Shown here piece by piece: positions 34,934 through 43,780 of a DNA stretch of 64,000 nt. Numbering within the stretch: the stretch's first letter is position 1; each line of letters starts with the position of its first letter. The notes below the pieces were generated by a model. That model saw only the letters and a list, made by a program, of their open reading frames with translations. It was not told the DNA's origin and searched no databases. The translations under genes and the position numbers were made by a program. This DNA is from Porphyrobacter sp. (GTDB taxonomy: Bacteria; Pseudomonadota; Alphaproteobacteria; Sphingomonadales; Sphingomonadaceae), in contig JAPZUC010000009.1 in the NCBI GenBank assembly GCA_027533455.1, forward strand, positions 79,075-143,074, written 5' to 3'.

Positions 34934-37476
34934 TGGCCCAGCGCCTCAATATGATCGTCGACCGGGTCCTTGCAGGGCTTCTGGGCGATGCCGAGCATTC
35001 CGAGCCGGCGCGCCCTGCCCTGATGATCGATCAGCTTTCGGACTGGCTGCCGTACCGGGTCTATGATCCGTCAAACCGGCTCTACCTCAATGCACGCTCC
35101 AAGGGGTTTGTGCTGTCAGTGACGCCGCTGATCGGGGCTGACGAGCGCACCGGCGAGATCCTCGGTCAGTTCTTCTCCGAAGGGCTTCCACCCGGCGCGT
35201 GCCTGCAGGTGCTCCACCTCGCATCGCCGCGCATCAGCCGGATCATCGCGCCGTGGTTCGCCCCGCGCTATCTGCAGGGCGGGGTCTATGAGGCGATTGC
35301 GCGCCACCGCGCCAGGCGTCTCTATGGCCTGGTGTGGCAATCGGGCTCGGCCGATGCGCCCTTCCATGCCCGCCACCACCAGGTGATCGTATCGGTTGGC
35401 GTCCCGGCTGCGAAAGCGGTCAGCAATGAGGAACTGCGGCAAACCCGCGACGGCCTCATGGCCATGCTCAAGTCGCTGAACCTTGGCGTCGTCGAAGTGG
35501 GGCCGGAGGATCTCATCGCCATTATCGATGACCTCACGTCCCCCACGACCGCGCCGCAGGAAGATGCCCTTGCCTATAATCCGCACGACGCGATCGCGGC
35601 GCAAGCAATCCGCCACGACATCGAACTGATCGTGCAGGAAGACCGGATGCGGCTTGCCACCGAGCGCTTCCGGCCGACCGGCAAGCTCCACGACGGCGTG
35701 CCGGAGATCGGCACGATCTACCCTGACGCCTTCGATGTGCGCCACTTTTCGGTCCGCAACACCCCGGCACGCTGGGCCCCGTGGGAATGCGCGCGCCTGA
35801 TCGGCGATCTGTTTACCGACAAGCTGCGCTTTCCCTGCCCGGCGGCAACGATGCTGTGTCTCGTCTATCCCGATCAGGAAGCGGCCGCCGCCAAGGCAGG
35901 GTTCAAATTCATGCGCACCACGAGCCTTTCCGAGACGCGCAGCGCGCGCTTCCTGCCGCGGATCGGCGAACAGGCGGCGGAATGGCAGCATGTTCAGGCC
36001 GAACTGCAGGAAGGCCGCCGGCTCGTGCGGGTGTTCTATGGCCTCACGACCTTCTCGCCGCTCGGGCGCGGTGACAGCGACGAGCGCGCGATCAAGTCGA
36101 TCTACAAGGCGGCAGGCTGGGATCTTGCCGACGAGCGCTTCCTGCAGATCCAGGGCTTGCTGGCTGCCATGCCGATGACGCTCGCCGATGGCCTGGGTGC
36201 CGACATGGAGCGCCTGAAGCGCTTCAAGACCGTCCTGTCGACCACGGCCGCGAACATGGCACCGATGCAGGGCGAGTATCTCGGCAGCGCCCATCCCCAC
36301 CTGATGTTCATTGGCAGACGCGGTCAGCCCTTCTTCTGGTCGCCGTTCGAGAATGAGGCGGGCAATCACAATGTCGCGATCTGCGGCAAATCGGGATCGG
36401 GCAAGTCGGTGCTGCTCCAGGAAATGTGCGCTGCGCTACGCGGTGCGGGCGCGCAGGTGGTGGTGATCGATGATGGCCGCAGCTTCGAGCACTCGGTCAA
36501 GCTGCAGGGCGGCCGCTTTGTCGAATTCACGATGAAGGCAGGCTTCTGCCTCAATCCCTTCTCGATGATTGACGCGGCGCGCGCCGCCGAGGACGAGGAT
36601 TACCGGCTCGACTGCTTCGGGATGGTCAAGGCAATCATCGGCCAGATGGCACGGCACTCGGCCAAGCTCACCGACATCGAGCGCGGTCTCATCGACCGGG
36701 CAGTCAACACGGTGTGGAACGAGGCCGGCAGCGGCGCAACTGTCACAAGTGTCGGCGAAGCGCTTGCCAGCGTCGGCCATGAGATCGCGAGCGATCTTGC
36801 CACCTCGCTCGCACCCTACATGGCGGGCGGGACCTACGGCGCCTTCTTCGAGGGCGAGGCGAGCCTCGCGCTCGACAGCGATTTCACGGTCTTCGAAATG
36901 TCGGACCTCTCGGCCCGGGAGGAACTGCGCGCCGTGGTGCTCTCGGCGATCATGTTCATGACCAGTCAGGCGATGACCCGCACCCCGCGTCAGGTGCGAA
37001 AGCTGCTGCTGATCGATGAGGCCTGGTCGATGCTCAAGGGCGGGTCGATGGGCGAATTCGTCGAGACCTATGCCCGCACCTGCCGCAAGTATGGCGGCGC
37101 GCTCGCGACAGCGACGCAGTCATTGAACGACTATTACAAGTCCGACGGGGCGACCGCCGCGCTCGAGAACAGCGACTGGATGCTGATCCTCCAGCAGAAG
37201 CCTGAGACCATTGCCGACTTCAAAGCCAGCAAGCGCCTCGACATGGATGACCGGACCGAGACGCTGATCCGCAGCCTCAAGCGTTCGGGGAACGACTATT
37301 CCGAGGTGTTCATCAAGGGGCCAGAGGTGGAAGCCATCGGTCGGCTTGTGCTCGATGAGTACTCGGCGACCTTGTTCTCGAGCTCGCCTGAGACCTTCGC
37401 CGCGATCGATGCCGAAGTCGCGCGCGGCCATCAGCTTGCCGATGCGATCGAGCAGATCGCCTTCGGCCGGTCGTGA
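34933..37476 (+). CDS. traC: TraC, F-type T4SS assembly ATPase (VirB4-like)
   Basis: An 847-residue cytoplasmic ATPase powering pilus assembly. Walker A CGKSGSGKS is at about residues 484-492 and Walker B LLLIDEAWSML at about 692-702. The N-terminal TraC-specific domain includes YDPSNRLYLNARSKGF. Length matches F TraC. Start by TGATG overlap with traV and an upstream GGAG. Confidence 0.94.
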   Translation: MAQRLNMIVDRVLAGLLGDAEHSEPARPALMIDQLSDWLPYRVYDPSNRLYLNARSKGFVLSVTPLIGADERTGEILGQFFSEGLPPGACLQVLHLASPRISRIIAPWFAPRYLQGGVYEAIARHRARRLYGLVWQSGSADAPFHARHHQVIVSVGVPAAKAVSNEELRQTRDGLMAMLKSLNLGVVEVGPEDLIAIIDDLTSPTTAPQEDALAYNPHDAIAAQAIRHDIELIVQEDRMRLATERFRPTGKLHDGVPEIGTIYPDAFDVRHFSVRNTPARWAPWECARLIGDLFTDKLRFPCPAATMLCLVYPDQEAAAAKAGFKFMRTTSLSETRSARFLPRIGEQAAEWQHVQAELQEGRRLVRVFYGLTTFSPLGRGDSDERAIKSIYKAAGWDLADERFLQIQGLLAAMPMTLADGLGADMERLKRFKTVLSTTAANMAPMQGEYLGSAHPHLMFIGRRGQPFFWSPFENEAGNHNVAICGKSGSGKSVLLQEMCAALRGAGAQVVVIDDGRSFEHSVKLQGGRFVEFTMKAGFCLNPFSMIDAARAAEDEDYRLDCFGMVKAIIGQMARHSAKLTDIERGLIDRAVNTVWNEAGSGATVTSVGEALASVGHEIASDLATSLAPYMAGGTYGAFFEGEASLALDSDFTVFEMSDLSAREELRAVVLSAIMFMTSQAMTRTPRQVRKLLLIDEAWSMLKGGSMGEFVETYARTCRKYGGALATATQSLNDYYKSDGATAALENSDWMLILQQKPETIADFKASKRLDMDDRTETLIRSLKRSGNDYSEVFIKGPEVEAIGRLVLDEYSATLFSSSPETFAAIDAEVARGHQLADAIEQIAFGRS

Positions 37477-37516
37477 ACGGCAGCCCCCACAACATCACAA
37501 GGGACCCAGGAAAGCC

Positions 37517-37918
37517 ATGGAACTCCATCTCGTCGACCCGGCGCATCAAGCACCGGAGCTCCCTCAATCAGACACGGCATCGGCGACATCCGTGCCGAAG
37601 AGCGCCTGGCAGCGGCGAACCGGTGACCTTTGCTACATCGCGCTGAAGGCAAGCGGCTTTATCGCCTCGAGCTATCTCATGGCCCTCGGCGCGCCGCTGC
37701 TGTTCTTCCTTGCCCTGTCGGGCGGAGATGCGGGGCTGCTGTTTGCGCAGCTCGCCAACATCGCCGAGCGCTTCCTTGCAGCCGATCATGCCCGGCAGGT
37801 CGCATTCCTTGGCGAAGTCAAACTGGTGCTCATTGGGCTGGCCACCCTGCTGATCGCTTGGCGCCTGCCGCGCTTTCTGCGTGATCTGGGCCGCGAACTC
37901 TCGGGAGAAAAGCAGTGA
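37517..37918 (+). CDS. Unknown membrane protein in the transfer operon
   Basis: A 133-residue protein without a recognised family. A polar N-terminal 35 residues is followed by two hydrophobic segments (about 45-68 and 103-120) and a basic end RFLRDLGRELSGEKQ. The position between traC and trbI, a fitting ribosome-binding site (AGGAAAG) and the GTGA overlap with trbI show it is a real member of the operon. A small inner-membrane assembly factor is the likely role. Confidence 0.65.
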   Translation: MELHLVDPAHQAPELPQSDTASATSVPKSAWQRRTGDLCYIALKASGFIASSYLMALGAPLLFFLALSGGDAGLLFAQLANIAERFLAADHARQVAFLGEVKLVLIGLATLLIAWRLPRFLRDLGRELSGEKQ

Positions 37919-38322
37919 AGAACATATTGGCAACAAAGGGCCTGCGCGGCAAGCTGCCCGCGATCAACACCACCGCAATCGTGCTCGGCGTGAGCATGAT
38001 CGGCTCGACCCTCTGGGGCGTCTGGGCGACCGACGCGCTGCTCACCCTTCAGAAGCGCGAAGTGGTGACGGTTCAGCTGAGCCGGATCATGGGCGACTTC
38101 ATCGAGGCCGAGGCACGTGCCGGTCGCCCGCCGGAAGAGACCAAGCAAAACGTCGAGCTCTATCTGAAGGCGGTCGAAGCCTCGGTCGAGGCACTGGGCC
38201 GCGACGGAAGGACCGTGCTGGTCGCCGAAGCTGTGGTGTCGGGCAGCGCGCCCGACCTTACCGAAACCGTCCGCGCCGATGTCGCGCGACGGGTGGCAGG
38301 CGTTCGCCATGCGCAGCCCTGA
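37915..38322 (+). CDS. trbI: TrbI-like F-type conjugation protein
   Basis: A 135-residue protein with one transmembrane helix (about 18-40) and a periplasmic part. VVTVQLSRIMGDFIEAEAR resembles TrbI, an inner-membrane factor influencing pilus retraction in F. It starts with GTG inside the upstream stop codon and overlaps the next gene by 14 bases. Confidence 0.75.
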   Translation: MKNILATKGLRGKLPAINTTAIVLGVSMIGSTLWGVWATDALLTLQKREVVTVQLSRIMGDFIEAEARAGRPPEETKQNVELYLKAVEASVEALGRDGRTVLVAEAVVSGSAPDLTETVRADVARRVAGVRHAQP

Positions 38323-38833
38323 GATCCTCACCCGTTCGGCCACCGCGCGCCGCCTTGTGCTGCTCGCAGGCCTTGGCGCAGGCGCGCTCGCCCTCACCGC
38401 GCTCGGTGCCTTTGCCCAGGGCCATGCGCTGATGATCAATGTGAGCCCGAGCCTCCCCTATTGGGCGCTCTGGACCACAAAAGGCGCGGCCCCGCAGCGC
38501 GGCGACATCATCCTGTTCGTCCCGCCGCGCTCGCCGCTGCTCCAAGCGCATTTCGGCAAGGACCCGAAGCCCTTCGGCAAGGTGGTGAGCGGCGTGCCCG
38601 GCGATGTCGTGACTAGCAAGGACCGCGCCTTCTTCGTCAACGGACACCTGGTGGCGACGGCCAAACCAGCGAGCCGCCGCGGCGAGCCTCTCGCACTTGG
38701 CCCAACCGGAACAGTGCCGAAGGGCTGCTATTTCGTCACCACGCCGCACAAGGACAGCTTCGACAGCCGCTACGCGGAGATCGGATGGGTCTGCAAGTCA
38801 CGCATCCTCGGGGTCGGGAGGCCGATTCTGTGA
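38309..38833 (+). CDS. S26-family signal peptidase of the conjugation system (TraF-like)
   Basis: A 174-residue membrane peptidase of the RP4-TraF/LepB class. After a transmembrane segment (about 15-38) come the nucleophile serine in NVSPSLPYW (S48 by position) and the general-base lysine in GKVVSGVPGD (K91). It probably matures the TraA pilin; RP4 TraF also cyclises its pilin. The ATG at 38309 is preferred because the alternative at 38279 adds ten residues without homology and deepens the overlap with trbI. It is distinct from the thioredoxin-like TraF encoded at 42953. Confidence 0.82.
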   Translation: MRSPEILTRSATARRLVLLAGLGAGALALTALGAFAQGHALMINVSPSLPYWALWTTKGAAPQRGDIILFVPPRSPLLQAHFGKDPKPFGKVVSGVPGDVVTSKDRAFFVNGHLVATAKPASRRGEPLALGPTGTVPKGCYFVTTPHKDSFDSRYAEIGWVCKSRILGVGRPIL

Positions 38834-39468
38834 AGGCGCTCCTCTCTTCCGCAGCATTGTGCCTCGCCTGCAGCGCGCCAGCTGCCGCGCGCGACTACGG
38901 CCAGCACGGGACGCTCTGGCCCGTCATCGAGCCCGATCTCCTTATGCAGATCGAAGCGCGGCTGACCCACCACGAGAAGAGCGGCGAGACCGCGCGGCTC
39001 AACGAGCAACTGAAGCAGCGCACGATCGCGCGGGTCAATCGTCCCAAGCCGGTCGCGGGCATCACGAACGCCGTGACCGCCCGGAACTGGGACTTCGATC
39101 CGACGATCAGTGCAGACCGAAACATCGCTGACGAGAAGGGCCGCATCATCATTGCGGCCGGCACGCGGGTCAATCCGCTTGATACGGTGCGCCTGCGCGC
39201 TCCCCTCGTGTTTCTCGACGGCGACGATCCAGCGCAAATCGCGTGGGCGAGCCAGCGCTACGGGACCACATCGGCGAAGTTCATTCTGGTGCGCGGCGCG
39301 CCGCTCGCACTGATGAAAGCCCGCCAGCGCCGCTTCTATTTCGACCAGGGCGGGACCCTCGTGAAGCATTTTGGCATCCGCGCAGTTCCGGCCGTGGTCG
39401 AGCAGCAGGGCCGCCTGCTGCGCATCAGCGAGGTCCCGATCAAACCTCGGGAGCGCAAGCCATCATGA
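38830..39468 (+). CDS. traW: TraW, F-type pilus assembly protein
   Basis: A 212-residue periplasmic protein. The GTG at 38830, overlapping the upstream stop, begins a clean signal peptide VKALLSSAALCLACSAPAAA; a start 15 codons earlier would place charged residues before it. The signature RDYGQHGTLWPVIEPDLL identifies TraW. It is followed by traU with an ATGA overlap. Confidence 0.88.
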   Translation: MKALLSSAALCLACSAPAAARDYGQHGTLWPVIEPDLLMQIEARLTHHEKSGETARLNEQLKQRTIARVNRPKPVAGITNAVTARNWDFDPTISADRNIADEKGRIIIAAGTRVNPLDTVRLRAPLVFLDGDDPAQIAWASQRYGTTSAKFILVRGAPLALMKARQRRFYFDQGGTLVKHFGIRAVPAVVEQQGRLLRISEVPIKPRERKPS

Positions 39469-40481
39469 CCCGGAGAAATCGTTTCCTGACGTGGATTTGC
39501 AGCGCACTCCTGATGCTGAGCCTCAGCGCGCCAGCCAGCGCGGATGCCGGCCCTGGGAAGTGCACGGGCAAGTTCGTGAACCCGATCACCGATATCTGCT
39601 GGTCGTGCCTGTTCCCGATCTCGGTCGGGAGCCTCAAGATCTGGCCATCGAACCGTCCGGACCCCGACAACCCGGATCTTCCGGTGTGCCTGTGCGGCAT
39701 CCGGCCCGGGATTGCGATGGGGTTCTGGGAACCGGTGCGGCTTGCCGATGTCAGCATGAAGCCGTGGTGCTTCGTCAATTTGGGTGGGATGAAGATCGAT
39801 CCCGGCTTTGACATCGGGTTCAAGACCATGGCCGGGCCTTCGGCTGTGGGCGGCGCGACCCAGTACCATTCGCAGTGGCATGTCCACTGGTACGCCTATC
39901 CGCTGATTTACTGGATGGAGCTCGTCGCCGACTTCCTGTGTCTCGAGGCAGGTTCGGTCGACATTCTCTATGTGAGCGAGATCGATCCGCTGTGGCAGGA
40001 CAGCGAGCTCACCGCGATCATCAATCCCGAAAGCGTGCTCTTCGCCAATCCGCTGGCACTGGCGGCCTGCGCAGCGGACTGCGTCGCTGCGACATCAAAG
40101 CTACCGAGCGACGATCTGTTCTGGTGCGCGGGATGCCAGGGCACGATGTATCCGCTCAATGGCAATGTCTCGGCGACCATTGGCCATGTCCAGGCCTCGC
40201 GGCTCGCTCTGTCGCGCTTCTCCTACAAGCTGCATCGCCAGCTCGTCGCCTGGGGCACGATGGGCAGCAAAGGATTGTGCGGCAAGTACCTCATGCCTGT
40301 GATGCGCAAGCAGCAATACCGCTTCCAGGCCACCAACCCCAACCCGCAGACCAAGGGCCGCTATGCCTGCGCGCCGATTGGCGCCTCCACCACCTTCATG
40401 TCAGCAGGACAGGTCTACCCCGCCATCGGCGAGGATATGGGCTACCTGGTCTGGCGCAAACGGAACTGCTGCGCGCTATGA
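39465..40481 (+). CDS. traU: TraU, F-type DNA transfer protein
   Basis: A 338-residue periplasmic protein with a signal peptide (LLMLSLSAPASA) and many cysteines expected to form disulfides. TDICWSCLFPISVGSLK and the Trp-rich HSQWHVHWYAYPLIYW are TraU signatures. It acts with TraW and TrbC in mating-pair formation. Confidence 0.93.
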   Translation: MTRRNRFLTWICSALLMLSLSAPASADAGPGKCTGKFVNPITDICWSCLFPISVGSLKIWPSNRPDPDNPDLPVCLCGIRPGIAMGFWEPVRLADVSMKPWCFVNLGGMKIDPGFDIGFKTMAGPSAVGGATQYHSQWHVHWYAYPLIYWMELVADFLCLEAGSVDILYVSEIDPLWQDSELTAIINPESVLFANPLALAACAADCVAATSKLPSDDLFWCAGCQGTMYPLNGNVSATIGHVQASRLALSRFSYKLHRQLVAWGTMGSKGLCGKYLMPVMRKQQYRFQATNPNPQTKGRYACAPIGASTTFMSAGQVYPAIGEDMGYLVWRKRNCCAL

Positions 40482-41242
40482 AGAGCTTCCCCCAAATTCT
40501 TGTTTTCGCGTGCCTGACCGCCGCATCGGCTCTGGCAGGCGCAGCCGCGCAGACGATCGAGCCCGAGCTAGATCTCGCTGCCATTCGCGCAAAGGCGCAG
40601 AGTGACACAGGCGAAGCCGAGGCGCTGGCCGCGGCCGCGCGCACGCGGGCCAAGGCGGTCATGGACCAAGCGGATGCGACAGCGCTCCAAGCACAGGCGC
40701 ATAGTCAGGATTATGCGCGGGCTGCCCCAACTGCGACCCCGCAGCCATCGGACCCAATCTTCGATTTCGACCAGATGGTAGCCGCTGCCGGGACAGCGGC
40801 CAAAGGCAATCTGGGTGAGGCGCCGCGCTTCATTGCCTTTGCCTCGCTGTCGATGCCGCCCGCCGCCTTGCGCGACATGATCGGCCGAGTGAATGCGGCA
40901 GGCGGCGTTGTCGCGCTGCGCGGCTTCCCGGCGGGAAGCGCCAAGGTGCTGACCGAAGCGCTCAGCAAGGTTGCGCTGGATCAGGATCAGCTTGGCAGTG
41001 TCGGGATCGATCCCCGGCTGTTCCGGGCGTTCAACGTCACTGCAGTTCCGACCTATGTCGTGGCAAGCACCGACTTTGACCTGTGCGACGGGTTCGACTG
41101 CCAGACGCAAATCCCGCCGCATGACCGCCTCAGCGGCAATGTAACGGCCGACTTCGCGCTTGAAACGATCGCGCGGGGCGGCGGCCCTGCCGCGCGCATC
41201 GCCTCGCAGCATCTTGTTCGTCTCAAGGGAGCGGACCAATGA
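40478..41242 (+). CDS. trbC: TrbC, F-type pilus assembly protein
   Basis: A 254-residue periplasmic protein with a signal peptide ending SALAGAAA. An Ala-rich coil region precedes the conserved FIAFASLSMPPAALRDMI and GVVALRGFPAGS thioredoxin-fold segment. In F, TrbC interacts with TraW. It overlaps traU and traN by ATGA. Confidence 0.88.
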   Translation: MKSFPQILVFACLTAASALAGAAAQTIEPELDLAAIRAKAQSDTGEAEALAAAARTRAKAVMDQADATALQAQAHSQDYARAAPTATPQPSDPIFDFDQMVAAAGTAAKGNLGEAPRFIAFASLSMPPAALRDMIGRVNAAGGVVALRGFPAGSAKVLTEALSKVALDQDQLGSVGIDPRLFRAFNVTAVPTYVVASTDFDLCDGFDCQTQIPPHDRLSGNVTADFALETIARGGGPAARIASQHLVRLKGADQ

Positions 41243-42972
41243 TCCGAATCCTCATCACCGGGTTCGCTGCCTTCGGAGTGTGGCTTGCACCTGCGGCCGA
41301 GGCGCAGAATGCGCCGCAAGCCCCAGGCAGCACCGAAGCGGCCAAGGCTGACGGGAAGGCGTTCGGGCGCGAACAGGCGGCGGCTGCGCAAAGCGCTGCA
41401 ACCAAGCGTCCTGATGCGAGCCGCATTCCCAATTTCAGCAGCGACCCAGGTGAAGCACGCTATTTCGATGATCCGACGCGCATGGAGCGCGAGGCAGCCA
41501 GTAAGGCGAATGGACACAGCGGCTATCGCGGGATGCGCGATTCCATGGAGCGGCGCGCGCGCTTCACGCCCGAGGACCTCGATGCGGTTGTTGCCCGCAG
41601 CGGGCAAATCAGCGCCGATCCGCTCGCCTTTACCAGCGGCATGAACGTCAGCGGCTCCCAGGGCCGCTGCGTCCCGCTTCCCCCTGGCAGCGGAACGGGC
41701 GCGCGCTACATGGCAACCTGCAATGTCGGCTACACGGCCAGCGATGAGATCCGAAGCTGCCAGATCCCACTCAGGGTCGAGGTTACCAACGAGACCCGCT
41801 ACATCCACTGGTGCAGCGAATTCGGTTATGGCGCCGAGGAGAATTGCGAAAGGTTCAACTTCGCCGGTTGTGAACGGATCGGTTGGCGGCCGGGCCCTTG
41901 CCTTCAATGGGCGGGACAGCCCGGTCGGCCTTTTTGTGCAGAGCCAGGCGAACCGATCAGCATCATGTCCTGCCCCGCCCCGGTGCCCGGCGCGCAGCTG
42001 CAGGATACCATCATCACCCGGCGCGTCACGACAAACCGCGATGAAAGTCAGTGCGCGGGGCTGACGTCGGACAATAGCTGTCGGGAAAACAGCGAGACCT
42101 GCACAGATAGCGATCCTGTGACCCGGATCATCAATGGGGTAGCGGTCACCCAGCCATGCTGGGCCTGGTCGCGCAGCTACACCTGTGCGCAATTCGTCGA
42201 AGCGCAGGATTGCAGTGCACTCGAAGCAACGTCCGGCTGCAGATTTGTCGGCGAGGAATGCCTCTCAGGCGAGCCCTGTCGCACCTGGGAGCGGGTCTAT
42301 GATTGCCCGGTTCCCGATCAGCCAGGCAGCCCCAACCAGTTTATCTGTGATGGCGATGTCTATTGCATCGATGGCTCATGCGAGACGATCGAGCGCGAGG
42401 CGAATGACGAGTTCAAGGATGCCGTCGTCGCGCTCAATGCCATGGATCAGGCTCGCCGCGAGTTCGATCCCGACACGCTCACCCTGTTCAAAGGCACCCG
42501 CAACACCTGCTCGTCCAAGGTCTTCGGCGTGCTCAATTGCTGCAAGGGCAAAGGCTTTCCGCTGATCCCAGGGATCCAGCTGCTTGTGAGCCTTGGCTGC
42601 AGCCGCGAGGAAATGCTGCTGCATGAGCGCGATGCCAAGGGCCTGTGCGCGTACGTCGGCACCTATTGCTCGGACAGCTTTCTTGGCGTCTGCCTTACCA
42701 AGAAGAAGGCCTATTGCTGCTTTGAATCCAAGCTGTCGCGGATCTTGCAGGAACAGGGGCGCAGGCAGGTGAACAAGCCGTGGGGCAAGCCCAAAACCGA
42801 GCAATGCCGCGGTTTCACACTCGACGAATTTTCCCGGCTCGACCTCAGCCAGATGGATTTCAGCGAGGTCTATGCCGAGTTCACCGAGGCCGCCCGCCTG
42901 CCCGACGAGCTCACCGCAGCCAGCGATCTCCAGCAGAAAATCGAGGACTACTATGCCCGTGCCAGCAATTAG
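41239..42972 (+). CDS. traN: TraN, mating-pair stabilisation protein
   Basis: A 577-residue outer-membrane protein with a signal peptide and an unusually high number of cysteines (for example CRENSETCTD, CTSKVFGVLNCC-like clusters), matching TraN, which contacts recipient surface proteins in F. The variable central part is expected to set recipient preference. The last 20 bases overlap the start of traF. Confidence 0.88.
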   Translation: MIRILITGFAAFGVWLAPAAEAQNAPQAPGSTEAAKADGKAFGREQAAAAQSAATKRPDASRIPNFSSDPGEARYFDDPTRMEREAASKANGHSGYRGMRDSMERRARFTPEDLDAVVARSGQISADPLAFTSGMNVSGSQGRCVPLPPGSGTGARYMATCNVGYTASDEIRSCQIPLRVEVTNETRYIHWCSEFGYGAEENCERFNFAGCERIGWRPGPCLQWAGQPGRPFCAEPGEPISIMSCPAPVPGAQLQDTIITRRVTTNRDESQCAGLTSDNSCRENSETCTDSDPVTRIINGVAVTQPCWAWSRSYTCAQFVEAQDCSALEATSGCRFVGEECLSGEPCRTWERVYDCPVPDQPGSPNQFICDGDVYCIDGSCETIEREANDEFKDAVVALNAMDQARREFDPDTLTLFKGTRNTCSSKVFGVLNCCKGKGFPLIPGIQLLVSLGCSREEMLLHERDAKGLCAYVGTYCSDSFLGVCLTKKKAYCCFESKLSRILQEQGRRQVNKPWGKPKTEQCRGFTLDEFSRLDLSQMDFSEVYAEFTEAARLPDELTAASDLQQKIEDYYARASN

Positions 42973-43780
42973 GGCCGCCTTGCGGCCGCTCGCCACCTGC
43001 ATCGCCCTGCTCGCCGTCGCGGCGACGCCCCTTCAAGCCGAAGAACCGCCAGTCGTAGAGACCGGAGAGCAGCAGGACAGCTTCTACTGCCAGGAGCGCA
43101 AGCTCGGCTACTGGTTCTACTGCGTCAAGCCCAAGGCCGAAAAGCCCCAGAAGGAAGACCTGCAGCAACCACAAACTGCGACCGAACAGCTCGATGCTGT
43201 GACCGCCACCTTGCGGGAGCTCAAGGCCAAGGCGATCCTCGAGCCAACCCCGGCCAATGTGACGGCGTACATCCGTTTCCAGCGAGAGCAGCTCGACCGG
43301 GCCTCCCTGTTCAGCGATGTCTGGCAGCGGGCGATCTGGCAGGATCCCGAGCTCGATTACACGCTGCAGCGCCCGGTCTCGACGCTCGGCAAGCGCCAGT
43401 GGCAGGATGATCGCAACGCGGAGCGCGATGCGGCGATGGCCCGGCTCTCGCAGCGCTACGGGCTGTTCTACTTCTTCGCGCAGAGCTGCGGGGCCTGCGA
43501 GGTCATGTCGCCCATCGTTCAGGGCGTGGCATCGCGCTGGCGCATCACCGTGCGGGCGATCTCGACCGATGGCGGTCCGTCGCGCCATTTCCCCGGCTAC
43601 ACCGTCGAGACCAACCAGCGCCCGCGGCTCGGGCTCGAACCGAAGATTACCCCGGCGGTCGTACTTTGGGATGCCCTCAAGAACCGCCCCATCCCGATCG
43701 GCTACGGCGTGATGAGCGCCGATGAGCTCCAGGACCGCATCTATCTTCTCACATCGAAGGAAGCTGGCCGTGACTACTGA
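42953..43780 (+). CDS. traF: TraF, thioredoxin-fold F-type assembly protein
   Basis: A 275-residue periplasmic protein with signal peptide (CIALLAVAATPLQA) and a C-terminal thioredoxin fold containing SCGACEVMSP, so the CxxC redox pair is present, unlike F-plasmid TraF which lacks it. FYCQERKLGYWFYC near the N-terminus is family-typical. The ATG at 42953 fits the signal peptide. Confidence 0.9.
   Translation: MPVPAIRAALRPLATCIALLAVAATPLQAEEPPVVETGEQQDSFYCQERKLGYWFYCVKPKAEKPQKEDLQQPQTATEQLDAVTATLRELKAKAILEPTPANVTAYIRFQREQLDRASLFSDVWQRAIWQDPELDYTLQRPVSTLGKRQWQDDRNAERDAAMARLSQRYGLFYFFAQSCGACEVMSPIVQGVASRWRITVRAISTDGGPSRHFPGYTVETNQRPRLGLEPKITPAVVLWDALKNRPIPIGYGVMSADELQDRIYLLTSKEAGRDY

Noticed and set aside
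35116..36369. A 417-codon minus-strand open frame opposite traC
   Set aside because: Shadow of the VirB4-like ATPase gene; no recognisable domain.
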